DNA of 19,036 nucleotides from NCBI GenBank assembly GCA_021129785.1, contig JAJOKQ010000076.1, positions 1-19,036 of the forward strand. The letters are read 5' to 3'. A program made the position numbers and the translations under genes. The DNA comes from Clostridiales bacterium (lineage in GTDB: Bacteria; Bacillota; Clostridia; Peptostreptococcales; NVVX01). How positions within the stretch are numbered: position 1 is the first letter of the stretch; every line of letters begins with the position of its first letter. The notes beneath the pieces are model-generated. The model saw nothing but the letters and a program-made list of their open reading frames with translations. It was not told the DNA's origin and searched no databases. Below, one piece after another: positions 15,918-19,036 of the stretch.

Positions 15918-15946
15918 ATAAAAAAACACCCTCGAAGTCAGAGTGT
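15918..15946 (-). terminator. Rho-independent terminator after the Spo0E-like frame
   Basis: Minus-strand stem ACACTCT (15940-15946) with AGGGTGT (15926-15932), 7-nt loop, followed by a T run (15920-15925). It begins 16 nt after the Spo0E-like stop codon and ends the lgt/Spo0E-side transcription before the dcw operon. Confidence 0.85.
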
Positions 15947-15961
15947 CATATGTTTTTAATC

Positions 15962-16107
15962 TTAATCAGTATTCTTTTTGCTTAAGTAATATTCTATTAT
16001 CAGCTTATCAAGTTCTCTGCTCAAATCTTGCAATTCTTCTGAGCTTCTGTCTGTTATTATAAGTTCATTTATTTTTTTCCTTAAAGAAGCAATTTTTTCA
16101 TTAACAT
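15962..16107 (-). pseudogene. Spo0E-like aspartyl-phosphate phosphatase, frame broken at an A6 run
   Basis: A short minus-strand frame encodes two helices typical of the Spo0E family, which dephosphorylates Spo0A~P and so restrains sporulation: IASLRKKINELIITD, then the signature SRELDKLIIEYY (family pattern S-x-E-L-D). The Spo0E frame, open from 16111, has no ATG, GTG or TTG before the homologous part. A good start, ATG 16105-16107 (and ATG 16099-16101) after GAGGTGA, is in another frame and stops after seven codons. Adding one A to the A6 run at 16093-16098 joins ATG to the Spo0E frame and gives about 48 residues, a normal family size. It may be a real mutation, a sequencing error, or polymerase slippage. 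Transcription likely comes from the promoter at 16250-16277. Confidence 0.75.
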
Positions 16108-16249
16108 ATTGTCACCTCATCAATTATTGGTCTTACTTGTGTTTACATATAGTACCTCATAATATTTCAAAGCATCTACAAGACGACAGTGAGTTGTTTC
16201 TTCTAGATTCATCTGTCATATTTCAACATTAAAATTTCACACAATATAT

Positions 16250-16277
16250 ATGCTACAGCAAACCATGCAATTGTCAA
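16250..16277 (-). promoter_or_regulatory. Candidate promoter for the Spo0E-like gene
   Basis: A consensus -35 TTGACA (16272-16277) is followed after 16 nt by TAGCAT (16250-16255; four of six matches to TATAAT). It would give a leader of about 135 nt before the Spo0E-like ribosome binding site. It begins about 50 bp after the lgt stop; apart from this promoter the stretch 16108-16326 shows no convincing gene. Confidence 0.5.
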
Positions 16278-16326
16278 CAAAAAACTTTCTCTCTAGTCAC
16301 ATTTCTTATAATGACTTGGGCAGGCT

Positions 16327-17073
16327 TTATCCTCGTAAATTAGAATCGCATGTCCTTTTATCTAAATACATTCCAACACCTATAGCCCCTAAAATTGTTA
16401 ACACGCTAACTATTTGTGCTATTCTAAATGAGCCAAACATCAGACTATCTACTCTTAAAGCTTCAATAAAAAACCTTGCAAACGAGTACATAGCTACGTA
16501 GAGCAAAAAAATTTGTCCCTCGAATTTTTTTCTTTTGGTAAAATAGAGAAGAAAAGTGAACACCAATAAATTCCATAGAGATTCATATAAAAAAGTTGGG
16601 TGTACGTTAACTCCATTTATTTCTATTGCCCAAGGTAGTTCCGTTGGTCTACCATACGCTTCTTGATTTATAAAATTTCCCCACCTACCTATTGCCTGAC
16701 CTAAAATAATACTTGGGGCACAAATATCTGCAAGTTTCCAAAAACTAATATTCTTAATTTTAGAGAAAAAATAACCGACTAGTACTCCAGCAATAATACC
16801 TCCATGTATTGCAAGACCACCTTGGCGTATATTGAAAATTTCAATCAAATTTTGACCATAATAACTCCAATTAAACGCCACATAATAAACCCTAGTTCCA
16901 ACAACAGCGATTGGAACAGCCCAAAGTACTAAATCAATAATCGTATCCTCAGGAAGATTTTCTCTTTTTGCTCTGTATCTAGCAATAACTACTCCTAGAA
17001 GTATCCCTAAAGAAATAATTATTCCATACCATCCTATACTTATACCAAACACTTCAAATGCTATTGGATTCAT
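16327..17073 (-). CDS. lgt: Phosphatidylglycerol--prolipoprotein diacylglyceryl transferase
   Basis: Lgt attaches diacylglycerol from phosphatidylglycerol to the lipobox cysteine of prolipoproteins in the membrane. The 248-residue product has about seven membrane spans, the signature GRWGNFINQEAYG (129-141), the catalytic-region motif GGLAIHGGIIAG (85-96) and the C-terminal FARFFIEALRVDS. Start ATG follows AGGAGAGATAAAA. It has its own consensus promoter and lies downstream of a broken lipoprotein gene, itself a type of substrate for this enzyme. Length is at the short end of the family but all core motifs are present. Confidence 0.95.
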   Translation of the reverse strand: MNPIAFEVFGISIGWYGIIISLGILLGVVIARYRAKRENLPEDTIIDLVLWAVPIAVVGTRVYYVAFNWSYYGQNLIEIFNIRQGGLAIHGGIIAGVLVGYFFSKIKNISFWKLADICAPSIILGQAIGRWGNFINQEAYGRPTELPWAIEINGVNVHPTFLYESLWNLLVFTFLLYFTKRKKFEGQIFLLYVAMYSFARFFIEALRVDSLMFGSFRIAQIVSVLTILGAIGVGMYLDKRTCDSNLRG

Positions 17074-17216
17074 TTTTATCTCTCCTGTTCATATTTACCC
17101 ATATATTTTAAAACTACGCAACAAGTTAGAATCAAACAATAATTAGGAATGTTACCTCATAAATCAAAACATGATTTGTTTTTTTAATGTATAGAAGTTT
17201 AAACTATTCTACGATA

Positions 17217-17245
17217 ATTATAGTTAAGGATGCCTGAAATGTCAA
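17217..17245 (-). promoter_or_regulatory. Consensus sigma-A promoter of lgt
   Basis: TTGACA (17240-17245) and TATAAT (17217-17222), both perfect, with exactly 17 nt between. The predicted leader to the lgt ATG is about 135 nt and contains an AGTTTAAACT palindrome at about 17187-17196. The -35 lies only 14 nt past the end of the YhcN/YlaJ remnant. Confidence 0.85.
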
Positions 17246-17258
17246 ATTAATTCTTATT

Positions 17259-17633
17259 TTATCCCCTAATTGTTTTGAATGTTGGGCGACCTCGCCCTAT
17301 TTCTGTTCCCATATTTTCTATTCTACTTAATAAATCAAGATCTGCTGTGATTGAAACTCGATCGATTTCTCTATCAGACTTTTTCACAGCATCTTCTATT
17401 TCACTTTTTATGTCAGTGTTTAGCTCAGCTTTAGTATCTTCTGTTAAATTAACTCCTATGTTTCTGTCTCGATCGTTAACATTTCTGTCTCTATTCGTTA
17501 CGATCATTTATTTCGCGATCTGGTGCTTCTCTTTCAATTTGAGGTGCTGGTCTCGCTGGAGCTGTACAACCTACACTTAGTAGCAAAACAAAAACAAGCA
17601 AAGATATCAAATACAATATTTTTTCTTTCTCAT
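17259..17633 (-). pseudogene. YhcN/YlaJ-type sporulation lipoprotein gene, frameshifted
   Basis: Two halves of one lipoprotein lie in different frames. The 5' half (17491-17619) reads a hydrophobic signal ending LLLSVGC, a lipobox-like site, then TAPARPAPQ. The 3' half (17259-17507) reads LNTDIKSEIEDAVKKSDREI then RVSITADLDLLSRIENMG and GRPTF. This matches, from memory, the end of the YhcN/YlaJ spore lipoprotein domain (pattern I..aVkkaDp.I.rVyVSadpDl..R). The best start, ATG 17631-17633 with AGGAGGTG 5 nt upstream, enters the signal frame only if one A is added to the A6 run at 17619-17624. A second, opposite shift is needed near 17495. The middle of the usual domain also seems missing. Probably a pseudogene; alternatively the 3' half, ATG 17507, is translated alone, or the sequence has homopolymer errors. 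Confidence 0.65.
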
Positions 17634-17767
17634 TAAAACACCTCCTATATCTATTCTCTCACAATTTAGTTTAATTATTTAGCTAACTTTTTCATTTATT
17701 GTTTTTTTTACAATTTGTTTGCTTTGCGTTTTGAGCGCTATGTTTTTTTGTTCTCACACAGTTATTA

Positions 17768-17796
17768 TTGCTTTTATACCCAGTTTCATGTATAAT
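17768..17796 (+). promoter_or_regulatory. Sigma-A promoter of ychF
   Basis: TTGCTT (17768-17773), 17-nt spacer, perfect TATAAT (17791-17796). Transcription would start near 17803, giving a leader of about 80 nt to the GTG start. The rest of the divergent interval 17646-17767 is AT-rich with no clear site. Confidence 0.75.
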
Positions 17797-17882
17797 CGTA
17801 TTTGTTTGATTTTTAAGATAATAATATTAATAATGCAAGCAAAAGCTAGCGGCATTAAGATAAATGAGAGGAAGATATATAA

Positions 17883-18977
17883 GTGAAACTAGGAATTGTA
17901 GGATTGCCAAATATTGGCAAAAGCACCCTGTTTAATGCAATAACTCAGGCAGGAGCTGAGTCAGCCAATTATCCTTTTTGCACTATTGAACCCAATATCG
18001 GGGTAGTTGCTGTCCCTGACGACAGATTAACTCGTTTGGGAAAAATGTACAATTCAGAAAAAGTGATTCCTGCAGCAATAGAGTTTTATGATATAGCTGG
18101 TCTTGTCAAGGGCGCAAGTAAAGGAGAAGGTTTAGGCAATAAGTTTCTTTCTCATATACGCGAAGTTTCTGCCATTTTACATGTGGTAAGAAGTTTTGAG
18201 GATCCCAACGTAATTCACGTTAATGGAAAAATTGATCCAGTAAGTGACGTAGAAACAATAAATTTAGAGCTAGTTTTTTCTGATTTAGAAGTAGTTGAAA
18301 AAAGAATTTTAAAGGCTACAAAATTAGCAAAAAGTGATAAAAGTCTTTTGCCAGAGCTTGAATTACTAAAAAAATTAAAAGATGCATTAGAAAATGGCAA
18401 ACCTGTATACACATTAAATTTAGATGAAGCAGAACTAGAGATCATCAAAAACTTCAGTTTGCTGTCTAATAAACCTGTTATATACGTAGCCAACGTATCA
18501 GAAGAAGATATCGCCGATGATGGAAAAAGCAATGAATATGTTCAACAACTAAGAGAACATGCTAAAAGCGAAGATGCTATGGTTGTAGTTATTAGTGCAA
18601 AAATAGAAGCTGAAATTTCGGAATTAGTTGATGACGAGAAAGAACTATTCTTAGGTGAGTTAGGGATACAAGAATCAGGACTAGATCAGTTAATTAAGGC
18701 GTCATATTCATTACTAGGCCTAATTAGTTTCTTAACCGCTGGACCGAAAGAAACTAGAGCTTGGACATTAAAAAAAGGACTAAAAGCACCACAAGCTGCT
18801 GGCAAAATTCATACTGATTTTGAAAGAGGTTTTATTAGAGCAGAAATAGTAGCTTATGACGATATTGATAACTGTGGAACTTATGCTGTTGCGAAAGAAA
18901 AAGGGCTAGTTAGATTGGAAGGCAAGGACTATATCGTAAAAGATGGAGATGTTATTTTGTTTAGGTTTAATGTTTAG
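17883..18977 (+). CDS. ychF: Redox-regulated ATPase YchF (Obg-family, OLA1-like)
   Basis: YchF is a conserved P-loop NTPase of the Obg family that prefers ATP over GTP and associates with ribosomes; it has been linked to stress responses. The 364 residues show G1 GLPNIGKS (7-14), G3 DIAGLVKG (70-77), the YchF-type G4 NVSEED replacing NKxD (the basis of ATP preference), the coiled-coil insertion and a C-terminal TGS domain ending KDYIVKDGDVILFRFNV. Start is GTG (17883-17885) with AGAGGAAG upstream; the protein begins MKLGIVGLPN as in the family. Full length and the only plus-strand gene here. The 59 bases after it hold no recognisable feature. Confidence 0.97.
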   Translation: MKLGIVGLPNIGKSTLFNAITQAGAESANYPFCTIEPNIGVVAVPDDRLTRLGKMYNSEKVIPAAIEFYDIAGLVKGASKGEGLGNKFLSHIREVSAILHVVRSFEDPNVIHVNGKIDPVSDVETINLELVFSDLEVVEKRILKATKLAKSDKSLLPELELLKKLKDALENGKPVYTLNLDEAELEIIKNFSLLSNKPVIYVANVSEEDIADDGKSNEYVQQLREHAKSEDAMVVVISAKIEAEISELVDDEKELFLGELGIQESGLDQLIKASYSLLGLISFLTAGPKETRAWTLKKGLKAPQAAGKIHTDFERGFIRAEIVAYDDIDNCGTYAVAKEKGLVRLEGKDYIVKDGDVILFRFNV

Positions 18978-19036
18978 GTTGAACGTTTAAATAATACTCT
19001 GGTTCTATTTTTATATAAAGCTCGCTCAAAATTATA

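Noticed and set aside
16137..16230. Small minus-strand frames of 20 and 30 codons between lgt and the Spo0E-like gene
   Set aside because: Neither has a ribosome binding site or a recognisable sequence, so this is more likely the Spo0E leader.
17182..17202. AGTTTAAACT palindrome in the lgt leader as an operator
   Set aside because: Short AT-rich palindromes are common in this sequence and nothing else supports a binding site.
1..19031. Identical 10-mer TCGCTCAAAA at both ends of the window
   Set aside because: A 10-mer shared within 19 kb of AT-rich DNA is expected by chance; no evidence of circularity or terminal repeats.
1..19036. CRISPR arrays, tRNA or rRNA genes
   Set aside because: No regularly spaced repeats of 24-40 bp and no tRNA- or rRNA-like sequence noticed in reading through the window.

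Overview
The window is AT-rich and carries a Firmicutes-type division and cell wall (dcw) cluster. I read it as chromosomal DNA of an endospore-forming member of the Clostridia. The evidence is the order mraZ-rsmH-ftsL-spoVD-murE-murF-mraY-murD-ftsW/spoVE, a SpoVD-type PBP with PASTA domains, a Spo0E-like reading frame, and a YhcN/YlaJ-type sporulation lipoprotein remnant. MurE carries the DNPR motif, so the peptidoglycan should contain meso-diaminopimelate. The species cannot be fixed from this sequence; a Lachnospirales-like relative is only a guess.

Layout, right to left, because almost everything lies on the minus strand. At 17883-18977 is ychF, the only plus-strand gene, with a good sigma-A promoter. 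Divergent from it is a frameshifted YhcN/YlaJ-type lipoprotein gene (17259-17633). Next comes lgt (16327-17073) behind a perfect TTGACA-N17-TATAAT promoter, then a Spo0E-like frame without a usable start codon (15962-16107) and a clear terminator. The dcw operon runs from 15749 down to 5050 and opens with three AAAGTGG-type MraZ boxes at 10-nt period. Its genes are tightly packed or overlapping. Together they make UDP-MurNAc-pentapeptide (murE, murF, murD), load it on undecaprenyl phosphate (mraY), and supply a transpeptidase and SEDS partner (spoVD, ftsW/spoVE) plus FtsL.

The cluster stops abruptly. About 90 nt after ftsW/spoVE the first 26 or so codons of murA are intact, with a ribosome binding site, and then the gene dissolves into unrelated DNA. 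murG, ftsQ, ftsA and ftsZ are absent. Beyond this breakpoint lies an accessory region (1-4850): a promoter, a roughly 300-nt untranslated leader with hairpins, and a compact same-strand run of six genes. These encode a small membrane protein, a 90-aa protein, a 429-aa coiled protein with a C-terminal HEPN-like R-x4-H motif, a 67-aa basic protein, a zinc-ribbon protein, and an AlbA_2/Schlafen-type ATPase-like protein with a winged helix. Beyond that operon, at the left edge, lies a decayed ISLre2-family (UPF0236) transposase fragment. The accessory operon is the best candidate for an undescribed system.

Other unusual points: murE carries an in-frame, hairpin-forming insertion of about 80 bp that looks like a REP/MITE-type element and adds about 26 residues. 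Two separate sporulation-related genes appear to lose frame at an A6 run within their first codons. A nested palindrome sits between spoVD and murE.
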